Shown here in pieces: positions 27,235 through 35,467 of a stretch of DNA of 64,000 bases (positions within the stretch are counted from its first letter, which is position 1; every line of letters starts with the position of its first letter). The position numbers were made by a program, and so were the translations under genes. Origin of the DNA: Bacillota bacterium. Its GTDB lineage: Bacteria > Bacillota > Clostridia > Christensenellales > Aristaeellaceae. The stretch is taken from positions 83,883 through 147,882 of the forward strand of contig JAEZTL010000001.1 of the NCBI GenBank assembly GCA_023421395.1, in the 5' to 3' direction. The notes beneath the pieces are model-generated. The model made no database searches, was not told the origin of the DNA, and was given only the letters and a program-made list of their open reading frames with translations.

Positions 27235-29958
27235 ATGAAAAAAACCATTTTTAAAGAACCAATGCTCGGCGCGGTCGCGCCCAGGTTCCCGAACGCTTTT
27301 GAGGCCGAAGCGCGGCTGAGGGAGGCCGCCGGGCGCACCCCGGAAGAGGTGTACGCGCTGCTCGGCACGCGCCAGCGCGGCCTGAACCGGGAAGAGGCGG
27401 AGCGCGCCCGGGCGCGCTACGGCGACAACCGTGTGCAGCGGGAGGCCGGAAGCTCTGCGGCGCGCAGGCTCTTCGAGGCTTTCGTCAGCCCCTTTACCGC
27501 GATCCTGCTGGCGCTGATGGCGGTCTCCGCCGCTACCGACGTGATTTTTGCGGAAAACGGCAAGCAAGATCCGACGACAATGATCATCATCGGGGTGATG
27601 GTCGCGTTTTCCGGTGTACTGCGCTTTGTGCAGGAGACGAAAAGCGGCAGCGCCGCCCAAGCGCTTTCCGAGATGATCCATACCACCACCTGCGTGGAGC
27701 GCTCGGAGGACGGCCGCGTCGAAATCCCGCTGGATCAGGTGGTGGTGGGGGACATCGTGCACCTGGCGGCGGGGGACCTGATCCCGGCGGACATGCGCAT
27801 CTGCTTCGCGAAGGACCTTTTTCTCAGCCAGTCGGCGCTGACCGGCGAGAGCGAGCCGGTGGAGAAGAGCGCCAGACCCGAAAAAACAGACGGTGCGCTG
27901 ACCGATTGCGGCAATCTGGCGTTTCTCGGCGGCAATGTGATCAGCGGCAGCGCCATGGGTGTGGTGGTGGCCACTGGGCGGGAGACGGTGCTGGGTCAGC
28001 TCGCCAGGGATCTCTCCGGCAAGCCCCCAAAGACCGCCTTTGACAGGGGGCTGGATTCGGTCAGTTGGGTGCTGATCCGCTTCATGATGGTCATGGCGCC
28101 GGCGGTGTTCCTGATCAACGGCCTCACCAAGGGCGGCTGGATCGGCGCGCTGCTGTTTGCGGTGTCCATCGCCGTGGGCCTCACGCCGCAGATGCTGCCG
28201 ATGATCGTCACCACATGCCTGGCCAAAGGCGCGATGACCATGTCCCGCGAAAAGGTGATCATCAAAAACCTCAATTCCATTCAGAACCTGGGTTCGATGG
28301 ACATCCTCTGCACCGACAAGACCGGCACGCTGACCCAGGACCGGGTGGTGCTGGAATACCATCTGGATATTCACGGCGATGAAAACGTGCGGGTGCTGCG
28401 CTACGCGTTCCTCAACAGCTTTTACCAGACGGGGCTGAAAAACCTTCTGGACGTGGCGATCCTGGACCGGACCCGGGAGGAGCAGGACAATCACGACGAA
28501 CTGAAGGACCTTGAAATGGCCTATCGCAAAGTGGATGAAATCCCCTTCGACTTCGATCGCCGCCGCATGAGCGTGGTGGTCGAGCGGCGGGACGGCCGCA
28601 CGCAGATGATCACCAAGGGTGCGGTGGAGGAAATGCTGAAGGCTTGCGACTCGGTCGAGTATGACGGCGAGGTAAAGCCGCTGGATGACGCGATGCGCGG
28701 GGTCATCTATGAGAGTGTGGATTCCCTCAACGCCAGGGGCATGCGCGTGATCGCCGTGGCCTATAAGGACAACCACGCTCCTGTGGGCGCCTTCTCCCCG
28801 GCGGACGAGGCGGGCATGGTGCTGATGGGCTACCTGGCCTTCCTCGACCCGCCCAAGGAGAGCGCAAAAGCCGCCATTGAGGCGCTGACCGCCTATGGCG
28901 TTTCCGTCAAGGTGCTCACCGGCGATAACGACAAGGTGACCCGCAGCATCTGCCGCCAGGTGGGGCTCAACGCCGGCAGCCTGGTGCTGGGCCCGGCGAT
29001 CGACGGCCTGACGGACGAGGCGCTGGGCGACCTGGCCGAAAAGACCCAGGTGTTCGCCAAGCTGTCGCCCGCGCAGAAGGCGCGGGTGGTGCGCGCGCTG
29101 CGCCAGAAGGGCCACGCGGTGGGCTACATGGGCGACGGCATCAACGACGCCGCCGCCATGAAGGATTCCGACGTGGGCATTTCGGTGGACACGGCGGTGG
29201 ATATTGCCAAGGAGTCCGCCAGCGTGATCTTGCTGGAAAAGGACCTGATGGTGCTGGAGTCGGGCATTCTGGAGGGGCGCAAGACCTACGCCAACATGAT
29301 CAAGTACATCAAAATGACCGCCAGTTCCAACTTCGGCAACATGCTGTCGGTGCTGGTGGCCAGCGCGTTTTTGCCCTTTTTGCCGATGGCGGCGCTGCAC
29401 CTGATCCTGCTCAACCTGATCTACGACCTGAGCTGCACCGCGCTGCCCTGGGACAACGTGGACGCGGAATTTTTCAAGGCGCCCAAGAAGTGGGAGGCGA
29501 TGTCGATCACCAGCTTCATGGCTTCGCTGGGGCCCACCAGTTCGGTCTTTGACATCGCGACGTACCTCGCGCTCTACTTCGTGATCTGCCCGATGGCGAC
29601 GGGCGGGCGCTTGTTCCACCAACTGACCGACCCGGGCATGAAGGCGCTGTACGCGGCGGTTTTTCAGACCGGCTGGTTCGTCGAGTCCATGTGGACGCAG
29701 ACGCTTGTCATCCACATGCTCCGGACCCCGCTGACCCCCTTTGTCAAAAGCCGTGCCTCCGCGCCGCTGACCTTCATCAGCTTCGGCGGCATTTTCGTGG
29801 TATCGCTGCTGCCCTACACCATTCTGGGGGAGAAGATCGGCCTCACGCCGCTGCCGGGCATCTACTTCGCCTACCTCATCGCGGTGGTGGCCGGCTACAT
29901 GGCGCTGGTGACGCGGGTGAAAAAGAGGTATATCCGGAAATACGGATTCCTTTTGTAA
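27235..29958 (+). CDS. mgtA: Magnesium-transporting P-type ATPase
   Basis: 907 aa. P-type (P3B) ATPase importing Mg2+. Actuator motif LTGESEPVEKSA; the M4 segment GLTPQMLPMIVTTCLAKGA typical of MgtA/MgtB; phosphorylation site DKTGTLTQD; nucleotide-binding KGAVEEML; hinge GDGINDAAAMKDSDVGIS. About ten membrane helices, with the last four after residue 680. ATG at 27235 follows GAGGAGG by 8 bp; a GTG at 27226 is in frame but overlaps that site. The M-box leader upstream supports a magnesium rather than calcium substrate. Confidence 0.96.
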   Translation: MKKTIFKEPMLGAVAPRFPNAFEAEARLREAAGRTPEEVYALLGTRQRGLNREEAERARARYGDNRVQREAGSSAARRLFEAFVSPFTAILLALMAVSAATDVIFAENGKQDPTTMIIIGVMVAFSGVLRFVQETKSGSAAQALSEMIHTTTCVERSEDGRVEIPLDQVVVGDIVHLAAGDLIPADMRICFAKDLFLSQSALTGESEPVEKSARPEKTDGALTDCGNLAFLGGNVISGSAMGVVVATGRETVLGQLARDLSGKPPKTAFDRGLDSVSWVLIRFMMVMAPAVFLINGLTKGGWIGALLFAVSIAVGLTPQMLPMIVTTCLAKGAMTMSREKVIIKNLNSIQNLGSMDILCTDKTGTLTQDRVVLEYHLDIHGDENVRVLRYAFLNSFYQTGLKNLLDVAILDRTREEQDNHDELKDLEMAYRKVDEIPFDFDRRRMSVVVERRDGRTQMITKGAVEEMLKACDSVEYDGEVKPLDDAMRGVIYESVDSLNARGMRVIAVAYKDNHAPVGAFSPADEAGMVLMGYLAFLDPPKESAKAAIEALTAYGVSVKVLTGDNDKVTRSICRQVGLNAGSLVLGPAIDGLTDEALGDLAEKTQVFAKLSPAQKARVVRALRQKGHAVGYMGDGINDAAAMKDSDVGISVDTAVDIAKESASVILLEKDLMVLESGILEGRKTYANMIKYIKMTASSNFGNMLSVLVASAFLPFLPMAALHLILLNLIYDLSCTALPWDNVDAEFFKAPKKWEAMSITSFMASLGPTSSVFDIATYLALYFVICPMATGGRLFHQLTDPGMKALYAAVFQTGWFVESMWTQTLVIHMLRTPLTPFVKSRASAPLTFISFGGIFVVSLLPYTILGEKIGLTPLPGIYFAYLIAVVAGYMALVTRVKKRYIRKYGFLL

Positions 29959-29966
29959 CGGTTTTT

Positions 29967-30008
29967 CGGCTGAAAACGGAAGGGGCTTGCCCCTTCCGTT
30001 TTCAGCCG
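29967..30008. terminator. Long perfect hairpin after mgtA
   Basis: CGGCTGAAAACGGAAGGGG and its exact complement (19 bp) flank CTTG, starting 9 bp after the mgtA stop. T residues inside the stem (CCGTTTTCAG) may let it terminate in both directions; there is no separate T-tract. Confidence 0.65.
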
Positions 30009-30071
30009 TGGTGTTCGCCCAGGGCGCGCGCCTTTGGTGAAACGCGCGCGGCGGGTTCCCTCCACTGCGCG

Positions 30072-30959
30072 TCAGCGCCTGACCACCGGGATCGCGATGT
30101 CGATCTGCTTGCCGTTCTCCTTCAGGCAGCGCTCGTCGTAGAGCTCGTAATCGGCGCCGCCGGGTGCGTACTCATACCCGGACTGGGGGAACCACTCCTC
30201 GTAGATGTAGCGCCAGGTGTTCTGGATTGAGTCCACGAACCCTGCGTGGTCCGACGGCGGGGTGGTGAAGACGGCGTAGGTAGCCGCGGGCACCGCGGCG
30301 GTATTGAGACCGCCGGGGATGGCGGCGTCTTCCGGTACCTCCAGGCCGATCACGTAGTTGAACGCGCCGGTCTCCGTGTCCATATCCATACACAGGCCGT
30401 ACTCGGCATGGCTGACGGGCGTGAGCGCCTTGTGCAGGCTCTCGCAGTGGTTCTTCATGTAATCCTGCCAGAAGGCGGGGATCGCGGTGCTGTTTTCACC
30501 GTCCACCGAGGTGGTTTTTAGCGCGTAGCCGACTACCTTGAAGGCCGGGCGGGTGATGATTCTGGGTTCCATGACGATTCCTCCTGTCAGATGATAGTGA
30601 TGGTGAAGGTCCAAACGCACCGGGCGCGGAGGGCGTGGCGCCGCATGCAGGCGATAGCGCTCCGGGGGCGCGCCATAGGCTTTCAGGAACGCGTGGGTGA
30701 AGCCGGCATGGCTTTCAAACCCGTACTCGAGCGCGATGTCCAGCACACGCCCGCCACCCGCGAGCCGGGATGCCGCGTGTTCGAGCCGCCGCCGCCGGAC
30801 AAAGCTCATCACCGGCATGCCGACGTAATACGAGAACACCCGGTAGAAGTGGCAGGCGGAGAAGCCCTCCCGCGCGGCGAGGTCCTCCACCGTGATCCTT
30901 TCGCCCAGGTTCGCCTCGATGTGGTCGATGCTGCGCTGGATGTGCGACCGGTAGTCCAT
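30072..30959 (-). CDS. AraC-family regulator with GyrI-like ligand-binding domain
   Basis: 295 aa. Residues 1-105 are an AraC DNA-binding domain with two helix-turn-helix motifs: ITVEDLAAREGFSACHFYRV and VLDIALEYGFESHAGFTHAF. The rest is a GyrI/SbmC-type effector domain (about residues 130-295) from MEPRIITRPAFKVVGYA to DYELYDERCLKE, as in Rob and BmrR-like multidrug-responsive regulators. The Met in GGIVMEPRI is where a stand-alone GyrI protein would start. ATG at 30959 follows GGGAGGG. Probably responds to small hydrophobic compounds; the regulon is unknown. Confidence 0.92.
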   Translation of the reverse strand: MDYRSHIQRSIDHIEANLGERITVEDLAAREGFSACHFYRVFSYYVGMPVMSFVRRRRLEHAASRLAGGGRVLDIALEYGFESHAGFTHAFLKAYGAPPERYRLHAAPRPPRPVRLDLHHHYHLTGGIVMEPRIITRPAFKVVGYALKTTSVDGENSTAIPAFWQDYMKNHCESLHKALTPVSHAEYGLCMDMDTETGAFNYVIGLEVPEDAAIPGGLNTAAVPAATYAVFTTPPSDHAGFVDSIQNTWRYIYEEWFPQSGYEYAPGGADYELYDERCLKENGKQIDIAIPVVRR

Positions 30960-31029
30960 CTGCGTTCCCTCCCAACAACGGCATTCTACCACGCGGACGC
31001 GGGGCGTGCTTGTCCGTTTCTCGCATGGG

Positions 31030-31216
31030 ATACCAAGTCCAAACATCAATCACTCGTTGCGCCGGGCCTTTTCGCGCGGAGCCGTGTCGCCTTCCGCTCG
31101 GAATAGCGCTGCATTTCATGCCAGAGGCATATCCCGAAGGGTTGCCTCGCTCCGGTTCCCTGCTCCGCATCGAAAATCCCTCGCCGCTTGGCGTGATTCA
31201 TGTTTCCCATTGATAG
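31030..31216 (+). repeat. Short inverted-repeat element, copy B (MITE-like)
   Basis: About 187 bp beginning ATACCAAGTCCAAACATCAA and ending GATTCATGTTTCCCATTGATAG, whose reverse complement imperfectly matches the start. Internally it shares GTGTCGCCT, AATAGCGCTGCATTTCATGC, GAAGGGTTGCCTCGCT and AATCCCTCGCCGCTTGG-like stretches with copies A and C, in the same orientation. The thrS terminator abuts its right end. No gene. Confidence 0.65.
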
Positions 31217-31246
31217 GAAAAGCCGCCCGCATTTTTCGCGGGCGGC
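31217..31246 (-). terminator. Intrinsic terminator, probably of thrS
   Basis: On the minus strand GCCGCCCGC (31238-31246) pairs with GCGGGCGGC (31222-31230), then TTTTCC. It lies downstream of thrS, beyond repeat copy C. Confidence 0.75.
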
Positions 31247-31260
31247 TTCGCGGTGTACTT

Positions 31261-31450
31261 ATACCAAACCAAAACATTCATGATTCGTCGGGGTGGGTCT
31301 TTTTGCGCGGAAGTGTGTCGCCTGTCGCTCAACGCAGCCCTTCATTTCACGCCGAAGGCGTATCTCGAAGGGTCGCCTCGCTTTGGCTCCTTGTTCCGCA
31401 TTAATAATCCTTCCCTCTTTGAAATCATGAATTTTTTTACTTGGTGGTAT
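31261..31450 (+). repeat. Short inverted-repeat element, copy C (MITE-like)
   Basis: About 190 bp. Begins ATACCAAACCAAAACATTCA and ends with CATGAATTTTTTTACTTGG then TGGTAT; the two ends are imperfect inverted repeats of about 27 bp. Same orientation as copies A and B. Its right end touches the thrS stop codon, supplying the final A of TAA on the minus strand, so it lies in the thrS 3' untranslated region. Confidence 0.68.
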
Positions 31451-33351
31451 TACAGCGCTTTTGTCCGAATCTCCTCGGAAAGCTTTGCCACGAGGGCGTC
31501 GGCGCCCATCGCGCCCAGTTCGCCCTCCTTGCGGGAGCGCACCGCGGCCTCGCCGGTCTCAGCCTCCTTGTCGCCGATGACCAGCATGTAGGGGACCTTT
31601 TCCTTCTGGGCCTCGCGGATCTTAAAGCCGATCTTCTCATTACGAAGGTCACACTCCGCGCGGATGCCCGCGGCTTTGAGCTTCTCAAGGAGCGCGTTCG
31701 CGGCCGCGTCGGCGCGGTCGGTGATGGTGAGGATCCTTGCCTGTACCGGCGACAGCCACAGCGGGAACGCGCCGGCGAAGTGCTCCGTCAGGATGCCGAT
31801 GAACCGCTCGATGGAGCCGAAGGCGACGCGGTGGATCATCACCGGCCGGTGTTTCTGGCCGTCGGGGCCGACGTAAGTCAGGTCGAACCGCTCCGGCAGG
31901 TTCATGTCCAGCTGGATCGTGCCGCACTGCCAGGTGCGGCCGATGGAGTCCTCCAGATGGAAGTCGATCTTCGGGCCGTAGAACGCGCCGTCACCCTCGT
32001 TGACGGTGTACTTCACGCCCAACTCGTCCAGCGCGCCCTGGAGGCCGTCCGTCGCGCGCGCCCACATCTCGTCGGTGCCGATGGAGTGCTCCGGCCGGGT
32101 GGAGAGCTCCACATGGTACTTGAAGCCGAAGGTCTGGTACACGCCGTCGATCAGCTTGTAGACGCCGATGATCTCCTGGCGGATCTGATCGGGCGTCATG
32201 AAGATGTGGGCGTCGTCCTGCGTGAAGGCGCGCACGCGCATCAGCCCGTGCAGCGCGCCGGAGAGTTCGTGCCGGTGCACCAGGCCCAGTTCGCCGGAGC
32301 GGTTCGGCAGGTCCTTGTAACTCCAGATGCGGCGCTTGTAGGTCAGGATGCCGCCGGGGCAGTTCATGGGCTTGAGCGCGAAGTCGGTTTCGTCGATCTT
32401 CGTGGTGTACATATTCTGCCGGTAGGTCTCCCAGTGGCCGGAGGTCTCCCACAGCGAGCGGTTGAGCATGATGGGCGTCTTGATCTCCTCGTAGCCCGCC
32501 GCCCGGTGGATCTCGCGCCAGTAGTTTTCAAGCTCGTTGCGCAGGATCATGCCCTTGGGGAAGAAGAACGGAAAGCCCGGGCCCTCGTCCAGAATGTCGT
32601 AGAGGTCCAGTTCGCGGCCGAGTTTCCGGTGGTCGCGCTTCTTGGCCTCTTCGATGCGCGCGAGGTAGGCGTCCATTTCCTCCCTGTCAAAGAAGGCGGT
32701 GCCATAGATGCGCTGCAGCATCTTGTTTTTTTCGTTGCCGCGCCAGTAGGCGCCGGCGATGGAAGTGAGCTTGAAGGCCTTCACCCGGCCGGTGGTCGGC
32801 AGGTGCGGGCCGGCGCACAGGTCGGTAAAATCGCCCTGCGTATAAAAGGAAATGATCGCGTCCTCGGGCAGGTCCCGGATGAGCTCCACCTTGTAGGGCT
32901 GGCCGGCCTTTTCGCAGAATTCGATGGCCTCCTGCCGGGGCAGTTCAAAGCGCGCGAGCGGCTGATTCTGCTTGACGATGCGGGCCATTTCCTTCTCGAC
33001 ATCCTTTAAAAAGTCCGGCGTGAAGGGTTCGTCCACGTCAAAATCGTAGTAGAAGCCGTTTTCGATGGCGGGGCCGATGGCCAGCTTCGCGTTCGGGCGC
33101 AGCTTGAGGACCGCCTGGGCCATCACGTGGCTGGCGGTGTGCCGGAGGGTCTTCCGGCCCTCTTCGTCGGAAAAGTCCAGGGTTTGCAGTTCGCCGTCCT
33201 CCGAAATGGGGGTACTGAGGGAAATCACCCGGCCGTTCAGCCGGGCGGCCAGCGCGGTCTTGCGGGCTTCGGACTTTTCAGCCTCCAGGATTTTCAGCGG
33301 CGTCACGCCGTCTTCAAATGTGCGCTCCCGGCCTTCCAGTGTGATCTTCAT
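31450..33351 (-). CDS. thrS: Threonine--tRNA ligase
   Basis: 633 aa, class II synthetase. N-terminal TGS domain (MKITLEGRERTFEDG), the editing domain with HTASHVMAQAV and the later YYDFD region, a catalytic core containing MNCPGGILTYKRRIWSYKDL and the motif 2 Arg region LPNRSGELGLVHRHELSGAL, and a C-terminal anticodon-binding domain. ATG at 33351 follows GGAGGAAG. Expression is controlled by the T-box upstream. The stop abuts a short repeat element. Confidence 0.97.
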   Translation of the reverse strand: MKITLEGRERTFEDGVTPLKILEAEKSEARKTALAARLNGRVISLSTPISEDGELQTLDFSDEEGRKTLRHTASHVMAQAVLKLRPNAKLAIGPAIENGFYYDFDVDEPFTPDFLKDVEKEMARIVKQNQPLARFELPRQEAIEFCEKAGQPYKVELIRDLPEDAIISFYTQGDFTDLCAGPHLPTTGRVKAFKLTSIAGAYWRGNEKNKMLQRIYGTAFFDREEMDAYLARIEEAKKRDHRKLGRELDLYDILDEGPGFPFFFPKGMILRNELENYWREIHRAAGYEEIKTPIMLNRSLWETSGHWETYRQNMYTTKIDETDFALKPMNCPGGILTYKRRIWSYKDLPNRSGELGLVHRHELSGALHGLMRVRAFTQDDAHIFMTPDQIRQEIIGVYKLIDGVYQTFGFKYHVELSTRPEHSIGTDEMWARATDGLQGALDELGVKYTVNEGDGAFYGPKIDFHLEDSIGRTWQCGTIQLDMNLPERFDLTYVGPDGQKHRPVMIHRVAFGSIERFIGILTEHFAGAFPLWLSPVQARILTITDRADAAANALLEKLKAAGIRAECDLRNEKIGFKIREAQKEKVPYMLVIGDKEAETGEAAVRSRKEGELGAMGADALVAKLSEEIRTKAL

Positions 33352-33382
33352 GAGTCTTCCTCCGTTCTTTCGATGCGATGAT

Positions 33383-33417
33383 AAAACAAAAGCCCGTCCC
33401 TTATGAAGGGACGGGCT
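33383..33417 (-). terminator. Regulated terminator of the thrS T-box
   Basis: AGCCCGTCCCTT (minus strand, 33406-33417) pairs with AAGGGACGGGCT (33391-33402), followed by TTTTGTTTT. Confidence 0.88.
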
Positions 33418-33627
33418 GAATGCCCGCGGTTCCACCCAACTTGTCGCCGGCGAGACCCCGTCTAAACGGGCGCTATGCCGGGATACCATCTTTGGCGGGC
33501 GATAACGCGCCCAAGCGCCGACGGTCGGAGGGTGGTTCACGCGCCTTCCCGCCGGGTCCGCTTTCAGCCAGCGGCGAACCCTCTCTGGTGCCTTCGTGCG
33601 CGATTTTTCCCCGTCATTCCAGTCGAT
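33383..33627 (-). ncRNA. T-box leader of thrS
   Basis: On the minus strand the invariant T-box sequence TGGGTGGAACCGCGGGC (33422-33438) is followed by the terminator. Stem I starts just after the promoter and has the AGAGAGGG purine stretch. A GTGAACCACC segment at 33531-33540 offers ACC, a threonine codon, as specifier. Uncharged tRNA-Thr would bind and favour the antiterminator. Confidence 0.9.
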
Positions 33628-33633
33628 GGATGC

Positions 33634-33662
33634 AGTATAGGCCTTCTTTTCCTTCCTGTCAA
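33634..33662 (-). promoter_or_regulatory. Promoter of thrS
   Basis: TTGACA (33657-33662) and TATACT (33634-33639) on the minus strand with a 17-bp spacer, immediately ahead of the T-box leader. Confidence 0.82.
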
Positions 33663-33701
33663 GTTAACATTTCAGCGCGCTTTTCTGCGACGGGAAATAA
33701 C

Positions 33702-33729
33702 TTGACAAACCGGGGCGCGTGGCTAGAAT
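33702..33729 (+). promoter_or_regulatory. Promoter of the Ig-like secreted protein
   Basis: TTGACA (33702-33707) and TAGAAT (33724-33729), 16 bp apart. Confidence 0.7.
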
Positions 33730-33797
33730 GTATAGTTGCAAAACGACAGATCGGCCCGAAGAATACCCAACCCGGGCCGGGGAGGTTTTAAACCCGT

Positions 33798-34565
33798 ATG
33801 TTCATTAAAAAAGTGGCGGCGTGCCTGACCGGCCTCATCGTGCTGGCGCTGACACTGCCGGTGCTGGCCGGCGCGCAGGCGCCGGAAAAGGCTGCCGAAA
33901 CCACCGTGCCCGCGGCGCAGGAACCCGCGGAGGAACCCGCGGAGAAACCCGACCAGTCCGAACCTTCGGGTGAAACCAGTGCGCCCGACGCTACGGAAAG
34001 GCCCGCGCCCGCCGAAACGCCTGTTGCCGGAAGCGCCGCCCCCGAATGGCTGGCGCTCCTCCTGAACGGCCGGGATGTGACCGGCGGCGACGTGAGCCTG
34101 AGCTGGCCCGAGAGCGTGGAAAGCGCGCCGACGGCGCTGATCCGTGCGGTAGGCCCTGACGGCAAGGGCGTACTGCCTGCCTTCTCCTCGTCCGATCCTT
34201 CCGTGGCCGCCGTCGACGCCAGCGGCCTTGTGACCGCGGCCGGTCTCGGCACGGCCACCGTCACCGCCACGCTGGACGCACACACCGCGTCCATTCAGGT
34301 CAGCGTGGGCAGGAAGACCGAGCGCGTGGTGATCATCGCGGAAGACACCATATCGCCCGGCCATTCGATCAAGCTGCGCGCCTTCGATCAGGATGGCAAC
34401 CGCATCAGCGTCCTGTGGAGATCATCCCCGGAAAAGCTGGTCGAGATCACTTCCGAAGGCGTGCTGACCGTTCGCCGCGGCGCGGCGGGGCAGACGGTGG
34501 AGATCACCGCGCTGGCGGAGGACGGCTCCAAAGTCAGCGCCATCACGACGATCCGGATTGAATGA
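33798..34565 (+). CDS. Secreted protein with bacterial Ig-like (BIG2) repeats
   Basis: 255 aa. Signal peptide KKVAACLTGLIVLALTLPVL ending AGA, then a Pro/Glu/Ala-rich linker (about residues 28-80), then two Ig-like modules. The first has the BIG2 signature SSSDPSVAAVDASGLVTAAG near residues 133-152; the second is a diverged copy (ISVLWRSSPEKLVEITSEGV). These modules are common in surface and adhesion proteins of Bacillota. No anchor motif is seen. GGGGAGG lies upstream of the ATG. It precedes rpsB but has its own promoter and is not part of that operon by function. Confidence 0.82.
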   Translation: MFIKKVAACLTGLIVLALTLPVLAGAQAPEKAAETTVPAAQEPAEEPAEKPDQSEPSGETSAPDATERPAPAETPVAGSAAPEWLALLLNGRDVTGGDVSLSWPESVESAPTALIRAVGPDGKGVLPAFSSSDPSVAAVDASGLVTAAGLGTATVTATLDAHTASIQVSVGRKTERVVIIAEDTISPGHSIKLRAFDQDGNRISVLWRSSPEKLVEITSEGVLTVRRGAAGQTVEITALAEDGSKVSAITTIRIE

Positions 34566-34611
34566 TCAGCGGTTAACGTAAAATTATCTGAAATGAACAG
34601 CCAATCTGTGG

Positions 34612-34617
34612 TATACT
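34612..34617 (+). promoter_or_regulatory. Extended -10 promoter of the rpsB operon
   Basis: TATACT preceded by TGG (TGnTATACT form), with no good -35 at the usual distance. Downstream, 34640-34690 contains GC-rich inverted repeats (CCCGGC...GCCGGG) that may fold in the rpsB leader. Confidence 0.45.
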
Positions 34618-34717
34618 AGTTCGGAAAACGCACTTTCGCCGATCTTCCCGGCGTTGCCCGAAAGGGTGCCGGGCGGAAAAGACGCGAAAGGTGGTAAAAA
34701 CAAGGAGGGAAACCCAA

Positions 34718-35434
34718 ATGGCAGTCATTTCCATGAAGCAGCTGCTGGAAGCCGGCGTGCACTTCGGCCACCAGACCCGCCGCTGGAACCCGAAGATGGC
34801 GCAGTACATCTTCACCGAGCGCAACGGCATCTACATCATCGACCTGCAGAAGACCGTCCGCAAGATCGACGAAGCCTACCTTTTCGTGCGCGACATGGCG
34901 CTCGAAGGCAAGTCCATCCTGTTCGTCGGCACCAAGAAGCAGGCGCAGGAGTCCATCGAGTCCGAATCCAAGCGCTGCAACATGTTCTACGTCAACAACC
35001 GCTGGCTGGGCGGCACGCTGACCAATTTCAAGACCATCCGCTCCCGCATTGACCGCCTCAACGCCATCGACCAGATGGAGAAGAGCGGCCAGTTCGAAGT
35101 CCTGCCCAAGAAGGAAGTTATCAAGCTCAACGCCGAGCGCGAAAAGCTGGAGAAGAACCTGGGCGGCATCCGCGAGATGAAAAAACTCCCCGGCGCGCTG
35201 TTCGTGGTCGACCCGCGCAAAGAGCGCATCGCCGTGGCGGAGGCCCGCATCCTGGGCATCCCGATCGTGGGCATCGTCGACACCAACTGCGATCCCGACG
35301 AGATCGATTACGTCATCCCCGGCAATGACGACGCCATCCGCGCCGTCAAGCTGATCGCCGGCAAGCTGGCCGACGCGGTGCTTGAAGGCCGTCAGGGCGA
35401 GCAGGCCGAACCGGAAACGCCCGTCGAAGCGTAA
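34718..35434 (+). CDS. rpsB: 30S ribosomal protein S2
   Basis: 238 aa. Family signatures MKQLLEAGVHFGHQTRRWNP and NNRWLGGTLTNFKTIRSR are present, followed by PGALFVVDPRKERIAVAEA and IVGIVDTNCDPDEIDYVIPG. Start at 34718 follows AAGGAGGG; the frame extends upstream to 34691 without a site. First gene of the rpsB-tsf pair and of the long cluster that follows. Confidence 0.98.
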   Translation: MAVISMKQLLEAGVHFGHQTRRWNPKMAQYIFTERNGIYIIDLQKTVRKIDEAYLFVRDMALEGKSILFVGTKKQAQESIESESKRCNMFYVNNRWLGGTLTNFKTIRSRIDRLNAIDQMEKSGQFEVLPKKEVIKLNAEREKLEKNLGGIREMKKLPGALFVVDPRKERIAVAEARILGIPIVGIVDTNCDPDEIDYVIPGNDDAIRAVKLIAGKLADAVLEGRQGEQAEPETPVEA

Positions 35435-35467
35435 TCGTACTATAATTCATGTCTGGAGGGGTACCCC

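Noticed and set aside
33421..33627. tRNA-like or protein-coding content in the thrS leader
   Set aside because: Fully explained by the T-box structure; the open frames there are incidental.
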